From Romanomermis culicivorax (taxonomy: Eukaryota > Nematoda > Enoplea > Mermithida > Mermithidae): a stretch of 64,000 nt of DNA. Below the pieces are notes generated by a model. That model was not told the DNA's origin. It did not search any database and worked only from the letters and a program-made list of their open reading frames with translations. A program made the translations under genes and the position numbers. This document shows positions 12,531 through 25,527 of this stretch, one piece after another. The stretch's first letter is position 1. Each line of letters starts with the position of its first letter. The DNA is taken from positions 372,001-436,000 of the forward strand of contig CAWUHX010000211.1 in assembly GCA_963922205.1 (NCBI GenBank), written 5' to 3'.

Positions 12531-13150
12531 TTTGGCCCAAAATTCTTTTTTCGAATATTATTTTACTAATTTCATAAAACACAAAAGCCAAAAACACAAA
12601 AGCCAAAAACACTAATAAAATTACAAAAACCCAAAAAATTACAAAATCACAAAATCCAAAAATATTATTTAAATTTTTGGTGCTGCTAGCCTTCAAAAAA
12701 TTTTTTTATGACAAACTGGTGCAAAAAGCCACCGTAGAACATTTTTCAATTTTTTGGATACATTTTTTGCTCAATTTTTAGTGCATTTTATTTTTGTGAT
12801 ACTCGTATACATTCCTGCATCGTCTTTTTGTATCGTAAATATAATCTTGTATTTTAGTATATTTTAGAAAAAAATAGAGACGCCTGAAAGGGATGTGCTT
12901 GATGGACTAGATCAATTGACCAAGGACTTTGCCACAACATGCAGACCGAGGGACCAAACCTGAAATCAACCCCATTCGGCATCGACAGCAATGTCATACT
13001 CCTTAGGGCAGGAGGTCTTTTCCAGCAAAAGCCGAGGTCAAAATGGAAGTCACTTGCCAGCCATTCTGGTACAGCCCTTGGTATTCTTTGTGTCCAGTGA
13101 CCTAGTAAGTACAGGAGTTTGAGCCAAGACAGACCAGGTCACTGGGAGTC
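12531..13150 (+). other. Retroelement copy B: 3' noncoding / LTR-like region
   Basis: After the RGG tail comes a run rich in ACACAAAAGCC-type repeats, matching the A-rich trailer of copy A (56050-56160 on minus). A more GC-rich stretch follows (12880-13150) containing AGGTCAAAATGG and GACCAGGTCACTGGG, similar in order to 55591-55760 of copy A. It probably holds the 3' LTR, but no LTR ends can be fixed because no second LTR is visible. Confidence 0.45.
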
Positions 13151-16100
13151 AGCCAAATAGTAGTTATTTTGATTACGTCAGGGTAACCTGGCTGAGAAGT
13201 TTTCTACCTCCCATAGGTCCATTTTGATGCATGAGGGATGTTAGGCACCCTGTTGCTGGCAAAGTCGGGACGGGGAAGTTGACATGCAAATCGAAAAGCG
13301 GACGACCACCCGTCCAGACCTTTGCATAGCAACAGAGCGCCACAGAAAAACGGAAGTGATAATGATAATTCATTGTCAATATTTTATTATATTCAAAAAG
13401 GTCAAAGATAAGTAAGTTAGTTGTTGTTGCATGGTCTGAGGGACCGAACTGTTGCGCCACGTCCTAGGCTTGGCCAAGGAATAGCTCTAACTGGTTCAGT
13501 CAGACCAAACCCATTCTTTCTTTAATCCCTAAGGAAAGACCTGCACAACATATACACCTTACTTACTATTAATGCATATCGTACTTCGAAGTCTGCTTTT
13601 CATCATTATTGATGCGCGCTTTTTAGTGAAAATTTTCCCAACAACTAACTCGACAAATTTCCATTTTTCTGATAAATTTCCAACTCAAAAACACGGACTC
13701 GCCAGAAGCACGCAAAAAATTTAATTTTTTTGACTTTCTGTGCATTGTTAATGGAGTTTTTAAACAAATGTTATGGTATGAGAAACGTTCCAAAAAAATT
13801 TTGATCCTGAAGTGCAGAAGCTGCAAAACGCCTAAATTACGTTTTAAGCACGTAAGCTAAAAAATCGAATTTTTCCACATATGGAAAAAAACAAAAAAAA
13901 CACAACTTAATGATTTTTGTCATCCTATAAACTTTGTACAATAATACCAAAATTTCGTTAGCAGTTAGAGAGGTCCGAACCTCTTTAGCTTTTTTCTCAT
14001 CAATCAAACAAAAATTTCGTAAGGAAAATATTTAGCAACTTTTGTGAAACTCGAAGCCAAATTTCGCCCACGAAGTTGGAAAAATCGTCAGCGAACTGAC
14101 AATTTCGCTAACGAAATCTCGTTGACAAAATTTTCTTTGTGAAACCCGAAAAATAATTTCACCAGCGAAATTCTGAAATTTCGTCAGCAAACTGCTAATT
14201 TCGTTGATGAATTAAGTTCGCGAGCTTTGTGAAACTGGCCCCAGATTAGAAGTAAATGTGTATGAGAAGCTTTAACTTAACTAAATAATAGTGGAATCAC
14301 ATAATCAGCATCGTTTCCAGGTTTCGATGCACAAACAGGGCGTTCTTTAAATGTCATAAACATAATTTTATGTCAAAACAATAGTTGAACTGAAGCTTTC
14401 GGTTGAAGATCTATGAGAGGCTTAAACCGTTGGAAAACATTTTTCCAAGTTCAGGTTTTGAGTAGATTGCTACAGTGTGACTGCACTAAAGCCACATAAA
14501 AAATTGTGAAATGTTTTGCATACTTTTTCATTCTAAGAAGGTAGATGAAGCAATGCGCATGAACAATCATGGTACTATTTTTAGTTCTTCATGCGTGACT
14601 AATCTGATTTACGTGCGTTTGCTAAAATCAGAAAACAGTTCCCCTTGCTTAGACGTTTTTGTTTCGGATGTTGGTAACAAAGCTTCTTCCTACAAACATC
14701 TAGTTGTGCCCTCGGCAGGGATTTCGTGCTCCTATCTAGCTAATATTTTTTCACTAAAGCTTCAACTTCGGGAATCATTCTCGAACGAGCTGATTATATA
14801 TTTTCGGCGTTTCTAGGGAATTTCGCCAGCGGCTTTTTCCACTTTCGCGCCTTTCTTGTCGTTGCGCGCCCTGTGGGCATTATTATACTGGCGAATCTTT
14901 TTTCCCCGTTGGTACACAATAAAGAAAAATTCTTAGATTTTGAGAATGGCAATAGAAATCATTTTTATTGGAGAAATTAAAATGAAAGAAGGAATGGAAT
15001 GGAGCGTGTGGGCCGTGAAAAGTAATGCTTGAGCCCCTAGACGATTACGATTCTTGGTTAGACCATCATGCCCGATTGCTCGTTTTGCCATTTTTTCTCA
15101 CGCTATGCTTATTTTTCTATAAACTTGCATGCATTTATTTATTTGAAAAATTTTAAGCGGCTCTACAGCATAAGAAAATGGTCAGACGTAAATGACTGTA
15201 TTAACTGAGGCCAAACCTACTGTAGTTTACTGCATTCAAGTTTCATAGCTGTAGCTATAATAAATGAGGAGCCAGCTCATTTATAGTAGACTATCTTTTA
15301 TTCACTGAATTAGTGAAGTAACGAAGTTTTCTTTGCTATAATAGGTTCATTTTTCACCACTGCTTTTTGTTAAACTTTGCACCTTCCCCAGATTTCAACC
15401 GTTAATTCAAATTTCGGTGTAATCGAATACTGTAGGGAAAGATTTACGAAACATTGCACATGCCTCTAATGACCATGCATCGGTGTGGGACGAATTGGGG
15501 GCTTGACGTCACCCAGAAAGTTTTAACCTCACCCAAATAGGTTTTTGATCCCACAAAAATGGCGAATTTTTAAGGCGAGCGAGAACTTTTACACAAAACG
15601 CAACAAATTGGATATGAATCCTTTGTCCTGATACCTGATTTATGACGGTGTACCTTCATTTTTGCGGAAACTTTTAGTTTGGCCAAAATTTATGCTAATG
15701 TGATTCTACGAATTATACTTGCAGACACCACTGCGTTCATTTGCACCGTGTGTAATTCTTTAGAAATCATATCGATCCAGGCTTCATCGAAACACTACAA
15801 AAGTGACTTGTCGACTTGCATTCTTCTAGATGCTGATTATAATGCCATCAAAACTTGCGCAATTTCCGGTAATTGCGCATGAGAATGAAGTACAAAAGAT
15901 GCCAAAAACATACATTCAATGGGTTATTCTCAGGGTCTTGCATGGTGAGTAACTACAGTTTGTTTTTCATGAAATGCTCCTGAATAATAAAACCGGGAAG
16001 CAAGTAATTTTGTTATTTTCTGTTAAATCAGACGTCATTATAAAGCTGAAAATGTGAAACCACTCATCTAACCATTAAAATTTTTTGAATAAAAAATTCT

Positions 16101-16366
16101 GCAGCAAAAGTTGTATGTGAAAGGTTTTCCAGGCGGTACATATTTGTGTTATTTTTCATTTTAGAAATATTATAAAAAACAGACTTAGTTCGATGTTTTA
16201 TGCTCCTGAACTGATTAGTATCTCCTTCGATCTTCTCCAACTAAAAAGTTAAAAAAATTTGGGGTATACGGGCAGCTTTCTCGGTTTGCCCTTCGATATA
16301 GAGCAGAGATAAATTTCCGCACAAAACGCGAGCAAATTTTACGTTCAATATGCAGACTGAAGTTCA
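13151..16366. other. Gene-poor AT-rich DNA
   Basis: No supportable gene. The ORFs near 14511-14816 and 15679-15882 have no recognisable domains and no flanking splice pattern. About 13975-14244 is rich in the self-complementary motif AATTTCGCNAGCGAAAT and ends in GAAACTGGCCCC, resembling the ends of the hairpin element at 16367. It may be a related, damaged element. Confidence 0.5.
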
Positions 16367-16669
16367 GGGGCCGGTTTCAGCAAAGAGATTTAAGAAGTTC
16401 CAGTTGAGCTGCAACTTAAGTTGTAGCTTAACTCTATATGTTATACCTTTAAAGTTAAGCTGCAGCTGAGTTATAGCTTAACCCTGTATGTTATAACACT
16501 GTCGTTAAGATGCAGCTCAGCTGTAGCTTAACTTTTCCGATATGTTTTGTGTGTATGCGCTCAGCTACAACTGAGCTGCATCTTAACGGCAATGGTATAA
16601 CATACAGAGTTAAGCTGCAGCAAGCTGCAGCTCATTTAGAGCTTAAGTCTCTTGGATGAAACCGGCCCC
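16367..16669. mobile_element. Hairpin-rich MITE (GGGGCCGGTTTCA ends)
   Basis: Terminal inverted repeats GGGGCCGGTTTCAGCAAAGAG and GGGGCCGGTTTCATCCAAGAG bound about 303 bp. The interior is built from repeats of TTAAGCTGCAGCTNAG and its complement, so the single strand could fold into an almost complete hairpin. No coding capacity. A shorter relative lies at 26280-26397. Confidence 0.75.
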
Positions 16670-17138
16670 AGAACTTTTTTCATTACTGTAAAATTTCTAT
16701 GCGATTAGTAGTGATATCTGTAAGCCTTATCCCAACATTATCCACGAAAGAAATTCGCATTCGACTGTTTACCTCATCAAATCATTTCACAAAAAATGGA
16801 TGATGGCAAAAAATGGCGCCATAAAGATGATTCATTTTTGAATGAGACCTATTAAGATTTATTGAACTTCTTTCTGTGGGACAGAAGATGTTTGAAAATT
16901 GAATATTAAGGACGCTCGATGTCTTGCGGTATGATATCAAAGGTAATCTAAATGATCATTATGCTTCGTGTCCACATGAATGTGAAATATACGGGAATTT
17001 TTTCTTTCAATATCAAGTAAGACGGTTCTGAAATTGTATTGTTTGAAGCCGCTTCAGTTTAGTTGATCGAAAATAATAACTCGATCAATTTTTTTGTAAA
17101 AGTATACTTCCTACCGGTAACAGATTTAATCAGACATA

Positions 17139-20138
17139 TCATAGGCGGCGCGATAGCGTCAACCTATAATATACTTGGCCCCCAAATTTCATGCCCCCCC
17201 CCCCTCTAGAGGAAAAACGGTAAGAGCTAGAACCTTCGGGTTTTTTCCATAATTTCGGGCATAAGGACAAACTATGGGGTGCTTTTTGTCATTTCGCCTC
17301 TATCTGCAAATGGTGCTCGGCGGGGCCCCAAAAACATGCAAAAAAACGCGCTTTTTAAGGCCCCCAGTTCCATCATGCCCAGCAATGGGTGTGCCATATC
17401 CAATCTCCATACTTCGGCCTAAGCATCTTGGGGATGCAATCCCAAATGCGATTTTTTATTTTTTGCAAATATGACCTCAATTCAATTATGTGTGTGGTCC
17501 AAAGTCCCGGGAATCGCGAAATTCGGCCATTTTGTTAATACTTACGGCTTCAATAAATATGTTTTCGCAGCATGATGCACTACGGTGCCAGAATTTTTTA
17601 CAGTTTCAATTGAACCACTAGCGCTATTAGGCTTTTTGGGAGTGTTGAGGTTTTCAATTATGTGGAATTCGATGGACGCGGTCACTTTACACAAAAACCA
17701 TCATTAATGTAAATGAGGGTACTCTCGTGATTTTTCGGAGCAAGAGGTTTTCGACCATTGGGAATTCGATGGACACAGTCACTTTAAACGAAAAATTATT
17801 CCAGGTGTAAAAAAGCGTATTTTCGTGATTTTTTTGGTGGAAGGGGTTTTCGACTGTGAGGAATTCAATGGATGAATCACTTTACACAAAATATATTGAT
17901 TGCGGGTGTAAACAAACTTATTTTCGTGATTTTTTTGTGGAAAAGGTTTTCGACTGTGGAGAATTCAATAGATGCGTCGTTTTACACAAAAAAATTATCT
18001 CGGTATGAACAAGCGTATTTTCCTTATTTTTTGTGCAAGGAGTTTTCGACCACGAAGAATTTAATGAATGTGACTATTTAACACAATTATATTGAGTGTA
18101 AACAAATGTATTTCTACAACTTTTGGGGGGAAGGTTCCTGACCATGTGGAATTGAATGGACACAGTCACTTCACACAAAAAAATGTTCGGTGTGAACAAA
18201 AATATTTCTGCGGTTTTTGGGTTGAGGGGTTCTTGATCATGGGGAATTCAATGGAAATGGTCACTTCACACTCTGTTTTAAACCTGCTTCAAGTTGTATG
18301 TGGTTTACACATCTACTTTTACCGAAAGTGAGAATTCGTAGCATTAAGATTGTTTTTTATTGTTTCTTAGACGTGAAGATGACCAAATTTAAAACTTAAA
18401 TGTGCTTCTACTTAGGTTTTCATGCATGGCTGAGGCCCACTAAAAAAAGTTGGACTAGTTTATTAGAAAATGCCCGGATGGGAGAGAAAAAAGAAGAGTA
18501 TACTTGCTTTGGATAGTCGCCAAGCTAGCAAAAAAAGTGGACTAGATTTATGAGAACTTGGGTTAAAGTTGGAAAAAAATCACTTTCGTCATATTGGATT
18601 TTCATTCTTCCTCAAAAAAATTTTTCCATATGTGTGAAAAAGTATATTCTGCAGCTGAGTGCATCAACACACTTTCCAACCAAACATGTGCATCTCTGAA
18701 ATTTTGAGGAGGGTACAAAGAGGAGGAGGGTACGTTTTTTTGAGAAGGGTACGTTTTTTGAGACAAAAAATTTTAAAAAATTTACTAAAAATTTTTTTAT
18801 AACAAATTTTTCTGTTTCAAAACCCTTGAGGTATTTTTTACCCTCACGCCTCCCTCACACATGTGTGCTTCTAACTGTGTCGAACTTTTTTTCTGTATTG
18901 AACAAAAGGAATCAACTGTGGGAAAGTGGCACATAAAATTTCACTCAGCATTTTTAGAAAAAAAGCTACAGCACAAATTCTTCTTAGAACTAAATCGATT
19001 GTACAAAATATGTCTAATCCGCTCATTTTATATAACATATCGTATCGAGTTCACTCCGTAGGTTCTACTGATTACAAGCTATAAACAAATTTGTTCTCTT
19101 CTATTTAGCTATTCAACAAAATAGCATCATTCACCGTTTTCGGATTTGAACTGAAATTTGCAGAAAGAACTTGGGACTGCAGACGGGAAGCAATTTCACC
19201 CATCCCTGTCGCTCCCGTCCTGCTTTAAAAAAAGGCGTACTGTTGCCATGGGAGTGCAAGTAGATTGGGTGAGAAGAGGGAACCGCATTTAGCGCACACC
19301 CCTAATATATGTAGGCATGACTGGATCAGGAGCATTTTTGTTTTTACCTTGTTGTTCCATTTGCAGATGGTGCCCAATAACCAAGGCCCAGTTGCACTAA
19401 AGGGGTCTAAGCTCGAGCTCAAGATAATCTCGAACAAAAAAATGACTCGGTTTTGATCTCAAGTTCGGTATAACTTGAATGCCATCAGGATTATAACGAG
19501 CTCAATGTCGAGATTATCCCCAGCTCGAGCTGTCGGGTTTCACTAACATTTTGGCATAATTTTCTTATCTGTAAAGCAAATAAATATAAAAATGTCTGCA
19601 ATTGCCAAACTCTAAATTAAACTTCAGTATTAATTAATCCCGAACTGAGTATTGTTTGTGCACTGGAAGAAAAAAACTTAGACATTACGATTAACTCAAA
19701 CTGACTATCATCAATTTAATCCTGATGTTGAGATGATCTTCATGTTGGATTAGTGCAACCAATCTCAGGTTTTTTATAGTTCTAAAAATGACTGTAATAT
19801 GTCTTCCTCACTATTTTTCAGCTAGTGTGAGAGGCAGGAGTTTTGAATCGGTCGGGAGTTAGAAAGTTGGTTTACAATTTCTTAACATTTGAAGTCATGT
19901 GCATATAATTTTCAGGTGGAAAAATTTTACCATAGCTGACGCCAGGGGAAGGACAAAATGCACGATGCCGCAGAATATACTTTTTCACAGACATGGAAAT
20001 TGTTTTTGAGAAAGAATGAGAATGCACTTTAACCCAAATTTTCAAAAATCTAGTTCACTTCTTTTTCTAGCTTGGAAACTATTCAAGCAAGTATATTCTT
20101 TTTTTTCTGCCACATGAGGGCATTTTCAAATACACTAG
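17139..20138 (+). mobile_element. Non-autonomous Helitron 1
   Basis: The 3000-bp unit starts with TC (TCATAGGCGGCGCGA) after an A and ends with CTAG before a T, the Helitron A^T target pattern with no duplication. About 16 bp before CTAG there is a degenerate hairpin (TGCC...GGCA), which is perfect in the second copy. It encodes no RepHel protein. It carries a ~97-bp tandem array (17640-18290) and, at about 18455-18680, an inverted copy of its own 3' end. A full-length relative lies in reverse orientation at 31458-35105. Family assignment follows from the termini. Activity would depend on a helicase supplied elsewhere. Confidence 0.7.
17640..18290. repeat. ~97-bp tandem array in Helitron 1 (about 7 units)
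   Basis: Units recur at about 17653, 17747, 17848, 17947, 18042, 18136 and 18231, each with TTTTCGACNNTGNGGAATTC, ATGGANNNAGTCACTTTA, CACAAAAA and TGTAAACAA-like blocks. Units have diverged by roughly a quarter. The same unit forms the array at 33590-34620 in Helitron 2. Confidence 0.85.
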
Positions 20139-20364
20139 TGTTCAAATAATTCTTGGTTTCCAACGTTCTAAGAATTCCATAGGACATTCGACTTGAACGT
20201 TACGAACGAAAATGTGGTTTGTAAAAGTAAACGTTATAACGCCGGCTACAACGAAAAACAAACAATACAAGAATCAATAAAATGCTTTGAATTTCGACTG
20301 ACCCTAGCACAATTTTATTGAAAATGTTATTTCTATGACGACTTTTGTGAGACTAAATCTTTTA

Positions 20365-21703
20365 GGGCGGAATGACGAAAGGTAGGCTAGGGGCAAATGG
20401 TGGACTAAAGTGTATATAAAAAAGGCGGGGCAAATCGTGGGATAAAGTTTAGGGCAAATCATGGAGCAAATCGACGGGCAAGTCGTGGGCTATTTGGCGG
20501 GCTAAACTTGAGACAAACAGCGGGCTAAATCTCGGGGCAAATCTCGGGCCAAATGGCAGGCTAAAGTCAGGGTAAAATCGCGGGCCAAAACACGGGGCTA
20601 GGCAGGCTGAATCTAGGGGAAAAATGCGAGATAAACTGAAAGTCAGCGTAAACGAAGGATAGCTTGTTGCTGTATGACGACAGGTGGACCAGGTTAAATT
20701 GTTGGATTTTTTGTGAAAATTTAGCTCACAAAATAGTCATGCATGGTGGTGGGCTATGATATAAATAGAATATTGTTTCAAGAACAAATTGATTTATTTA
20801 CTGGATTACACAGATCTTCATTCTAGACGCGGTGGCGGATGAAGATTGGGAAGAAGAAGATCAAGATGATAGACCTTCCACCAAAAAAGATTCGTCCCAA
20901 TGTCGAGTTGAAAGTAGGATATGGATTAGGAAAAAAATGATTGATATGGTTTTCCACCGACCAGCACACTGAACCCCCGAAATAATGCATTAAACCCTGC
21001 AAGCTCGAGTATTTGAGTTCCGATCATCACCAAGTTAATCTGTTGTATTTCCCTGTTTCATTGCTACACAATGTACCCAACAGTCTCTGAGCTGCAGTTA
21101 TCTACAGTGCAGACCCTAGTTTATTGGCGTCGATTTTGCATATCTAAAAATCATACACTACATACAACGATAATTATCGACATCTTTCTGTAGAAATGCC
21201 TTGCAGTCAATGAATGTTTATTCTCCAAAGTTATCACAAGTTGGACGATGTATTCCACTAGAAAAGGAGCTCATCATAAATAAATACGCAACCCACTACA
21301 CTAACAGTTTACACCATGTACATTTTGCCAACACTGTGAAAAATACTTTAAACCAGCATGTGAACACATATTTTGCTCGGCTAGCTGACTCTGCCCTGCC
21401 CCACTCTCCGTCATACGGTGATGGGGCAATTGTCGGGCTAAACAGCGGGCTAGTGCTGGGCTAAATGGCGAGATAAATCGCGGGGCAAATGCCGGACTAA
21501 ATCGTGTTGCAAATGACGGACTAATGTCTGGGCAAATCGCAGGGCAAATCTAGGGGCAATTGGTGGGATAAATCTAGGGCTGAATGGTGGGCCAACTCTC
21601 GAGACAAATCGAAAGCTAAATTTCGGGCTAAACGGCGAGATAGTTTGCCCATAATTCAGCCCTAGCCTGTCTCTAGCCTGCCCTTCCTTTCGTCATTCGG
21701 GCC
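20365..21703. mobile_element. TIR element filled with short repeats, TTA target duplication
   Basis: Ends are GGGCGGAATGACGAAAGG (20365) and the complement of GGCCCGAATGACGAAAGG (to 21703), flanked by TTA on both sides (20362-20364, 21704-21706). Just inside each end lies an array of 11-13-bp units of the type GGGCTAAATCGC / GGGCAAATCTC (20390-20630 and 21420-21650). The centre is unique AT-rich DNA without a convincing ORF. The 3-bp TTA duplication fits PIF/Harbinger-like transposition; that family name is inference. Confidence 0.75.
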
Positions 21704-21706
21704 TTA

Positions 21707-22658
21707 ATCAACTGCAGAAGTGATTGAGCTGGGCGAATCCCACTACGAAAAAAGACAGAAGCCTTCCGAGTGAATTTCCAAATGACGGTCATCGTGTAGC
21801 ATTTTGCAACAAAAGTACCTGTTGCACTCGCAGCTTGCGTTGAAACCATGAACTTATAAAACAAATGAGCACATTTAAAGTTGCCATTGTTGACTCAAAT
21901 CAACATCTATAGTTTGTTTTTTATAAAATGCTAGTAAATCGAAATACGACAAAACTATTAAGGTCTTCGAAATCATTTAAAAAAAACTTTTACACTATAT
22001 TTTTTCTCATAAAATTGTTAACGGTTGTCAATCATACAGATCTATTTTATCTCAATTCTTCGAAGTCCAATATGAACACATGAACAGTTTAAAATATTCC
22101 AATGTTATAGACTCAAAACCTTCTGATCCAACCTTGTTCTTTTTGGCTCTATATTTTCAATATTTCTGTTCTCTACGCCCTTTAATTTTTCAAAGTGATG
22201 AAATCTCCACATAGGACTCCCAACTTGATCCCTAGTATCATATCTCATAACGTGATTAAGTCTTCGATTTTTTCCTCGGGCCCTTCGCGCATGAGATGTG
22301 AGTATATTTTATGCCTGGACATAATTCTTGGAAACGGAATATCTTCTGAAGAACATGTCTCATTTTACTTTTGTCATTTTTATAAAAGTTTCCATAGAAC
22401 CTTTTCAAAGATTATCACCGTCAGACTTTTAATCGTCGATTCGCACATTATTATCTCACAATACGATAACTTGGAAGTGGCAAAAATCTAGTGGAACTTT
22501 CAATAACCATCATATTCATTGGATAAATACTGACTTAACAGTTTTTTGAAATGTCCTGAAAATTCCCGGTAAACATCTGAGTTGTGTGAATCATGGATAC
22601 CGAAAGTTCCGTAGTCTCAACTTTTTATAAGAAATACATTTATATCAATTTACACACC
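21707..22658. other. Unannotated AT-rich DNA
   Basis: No gene supported. Around 21906 is one end of the CTGTTTTTTATAAAATGCT MITE family also seen at 22660 and 40582. The ORF at 22195-22491 has no recognisable features. Confidence 0.4.
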
Positions 22659-22659
22659 T

Positions 22660-22873
22660 GTAGTGTTTTTTTATAAAGTGCTCGCAAATAAAAAAAATGA
22701 TCAGAATCAGCTAGCTGTCGGCATTGTCTTTTATGATAGAATTTTTTACTCGAAAAATAATGTCGCGCTAATATCCCATGTGACATACGAGTATGGTTTA
22801 GTGGAAATTGGGAAATTGAGAAACTTACTTTCCACTGTTATTATCTATAAGCATTTCAAGAAGAACAGACTGT
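22660..22873. mobile_element. MITE, CTGTTTTT(N)TATAAAATGCT family
   Basis: Left end TAGTGTTTTTTTATAAAGTG; right end complement of CAGTCTGTTCTTCTTGAAATG. The subterminal CACTGTTATTAT block and the interior resemble the copy at 40582-40820. Single ends of the same family occur near 15953, 21906, 24833 and 45729. Confidence 0.6.
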
Positions 22874-23484
22874 GCAAAGTCAAGTGAAGATAGAAGATTT
22901 GTTGATTGAATAAGTATCAATCCCCTCCATATCTTTCTTTTTTTCGTCATTCGCGAAAAATCATCTCAAGATCATGCAGATAATCCATTACATCTTGGAG
23001 ACCGCTAAACTTCAAGCTTGACACAGAAGACTAAAAACGTGAAATTGGGGCATTTGTTGCTTATTATACACGTGTACACGGTCGTATCTAAGAACATCTT
23101 AAGCACTGAATAACTATGTCAGTTTTTGAACCACTACTTGCACAATAATTTGTATCCGACAGCATAGTTTTGAACACGTGCTATTGTAGAAAAGCTTTGC
23201 TGTCAATATCGGGTTAACTAGTCATTTTCTACCAATAGTTATTTGTCTTATTGCATGCTGGAAAATTTACTTTTACAATAGTATTCGTAGCGTAATGTAA
23301 TAAACACTAACTCGCGATTGTTGATAATACATCTCGAGCTTCCCATCATAAATCACCATGGTCAAGGATTTACGTACAGTCGTCGGCATCGTCAAAGATT
23401 AAGATACAATATCTCCATATTTATTGATAGATTTTGACGAGAGCTTGAACCAAGCATAAAAACGTTCTAATATGCAACGGCGGG

Positions 23485-23704
23485 TATTTTGAAATGATCG
23501 ATGCAGCGAGGTCACAGTCGAACTTTTATTCAAAATTATTGAAGGCTCGTTGACTCTTTCATTCAATAAATTTTTCCTTCATGATGCATTCTCCATGATG
23601 ATCAATCTGTTCAACCATTTCAAGATTATTGAAATTGGTTTACTGATCTCTGATGAGGTTGCGTTTGCCGAAGCGCCGACCGTTGCATCGATCATTTCAA
23701 AATA
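23485..23704. mobile_element. 220-bp MITE with perfect 19-bp TIR
   Basis: Begins TATTTTGAAATGATCGATG and ends with its exact complement. The flanking TA suggests a TA target duplication as in Tc1/mariner-derived MITEs. Homologous copies lie at 25310-25527 (diverged) and 31252-31457. No coding capacity. Confidence 0.8.
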
Positions 23705-23711
23705 ATGAAGT

Positions 23712-23884
23712 ATAGGCGACAAAGTGAGACGGGCGCCGAGAAAAGCGCTGAAGTGAGACGGACGCCAAAGTGAGATGCGCGGCAAAGTATGACAGGCGCC
23801 AAAGTCAAACGCAGCTTGGGCACCAAAGTGAGACAAGACGCCAAAATGAGACGGACGGAAAGTGGGACAGGCGCCAAGTTACGG
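23712..23884. repeat. GC-rich minisatellite, ~17-bp units
   Basis: Irregular tandem units close to GGCGCCAAAGTGAGAC, about ten, immediately right of the MITE. The GC content is clearly above the surroundings. Short ORFs through it on the minus strand are by-products of the repeat. Confidence 0.7.
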
Positions 23885-23889
23885 CACAG

Positions 23890-25309
23890 TCGCTCTGAGA
23901 CCTGTAACCGGACCAAAGCGTAGGTGCCCGCTATTTCATAAAGTTTTCACAGGCTTGCTTAGCTAGCATGTTTTGCACCACATTCTTCGGCAATCATTAG
24001 TATTTATTTTTCATTTTTTTGTTTTTCATCTTTAAGTGCCGTTTTTTAGACAGCTTCCCAGCAGTAACGTAATGTTTTACAATTTTTCACAGAGGCTCTA
24101 TTAACCATCTTCAGTGCATCTATTCGATTTTTTTCTGATTTACTATCACACATTCTTTTTTTGAAATAATTTTCGATTATATCGTTACAAATGGTGCCGC
24201 TTCTGTAACACAAATCCTTATTTTTTACCTAATTAATCCTAATGTAGAAAAAATTGATGTGTCAGCCAACTTAATCGGATTATTGTCTTATGGGAAAGCG
24301 AAGCCGAAAATCTGGATCGTTAGGAGAAGCCGGCACAACGAGCAGAGGGAGAAATGATAACTATGCGTTGGCGTTCTTACAGAATCGTGAACTTGCAGGA
24401 AATATGCCAAACGTCTTCAGTGTCGTCGACAAACACTAGTGCAGTTAGCATTTTGTTACGATGCCTAGTTTTATGGCTTTAGACACCCAGCCTACATGCA
24501 GCGGAGCAATATAGCGAGTCAAATATAGCAAACTTTGATCATTTATATATTCTAAAAATAATGCAGAATCATGATTTTGTAAGGGCTTATTCTTAGACAA
24601 GTCCACCACCTGACTTTACACATTCCGAAATCTGATTGTTTTACGGATAGAATTGATACGATCGACTAGAGTTGGTGTTTTCTTACTTATTGAAGGTTTT
24701 CGTACATAACACGATTTGAAAATGTGTTCATTTACTCCGAACCACATTTTTTCTATGTCAACTCTTATTTTAAACTCATCTTAGTACAAAACTTACCTCG
24801 CGGGTTCAGTGAGCATAACGGCAAACACTATAGTCTGTTTTTATTTAAATGCTTCTATGAAAGTGAAAAGCAAATAGTATTTCACATTTTCACGACTTTC
24901 CGATAAACAGTATGTTAGGAATTGAAATTTTCAGGCATATTGAACTAACCTTTCAGAATTTTTAGAGTGAAAAATCTTACTGCAAGAGCTCTATGTAAAA
25001 GTTTTTGACCACAGTTCAGTTTTTTGTCACTTTTGGATTTGGAAGCATACCTTCAATTAACTTATTTCGAAAAATCGTTTAATAATTCTGATCGTTTCAG
25101 AACTCTCTAGAACAAATGGAACATTCCATCCGTTATAGACATTGTATTTTTGGAGTACTTTAATCTACAACCCAAAGACGTGATTTCACACTTTTTACAA
25201 AATCGATCTATTACTATAATTTTCCAACAGTCCCTTTATTTTTGGAAATCATTCAAGAGAGCTGTAATCGTTATAAATTGGCAAATCAAGTCTTTATCTA
25301 TACGCCACT
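23890..25309. other. Unannotated AT-rich DNA
   Basis: No gene supported. It contains one end of the CTGTTTTT MITE family near 24833 and otherwise nothing I recognise. Confidence 0.4.
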
Positions 25310-25527
25310 TATTTTGATATGATCGATGTGGCGAGGTCGCAATAAAACTTTGAGTCAAAATACGGAAAGCTCGTTGACTCAGTAAATTTTTCCTTCGTGA
25401 TACAGACTCCTTGATGATCTTTCCTTTCAACCATTGCGAGATTATCGAAATTGATTTCCTGATCTTTAGTAAGGCGGAGTTTGACGACACTCCAACTGTG
25501 GATCAGTGACCGATTAGTTTCGACATA
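25310..25527. mobile_element. Diverged copy of the TTTTGAAATGATC MITE
   Basis: Left end TATTTTGATATGATCGATG. The interior follows the 23485 copy throughout (AAATTTTTCCTTC, GATTTCCTGATC). The right TIR is degraded (GTTTCGACATA). Confidence 0.65.

Noticed and set aside
14511-14816. 101-residue ORF with hydrophobic start
   Set aside because: No domain, no splice context and codon use like the surrounding AT-rich DNA.
15679-15882. 67-residue ORF with cysteines
   Set aside because: No recognisable motif and no neighbouring exon.
22663-22887. 74-residue ORF
   Set aside because: It lies almost entirely within the MITE at 22660-22873 and is not open in the homologous copy at 40582.
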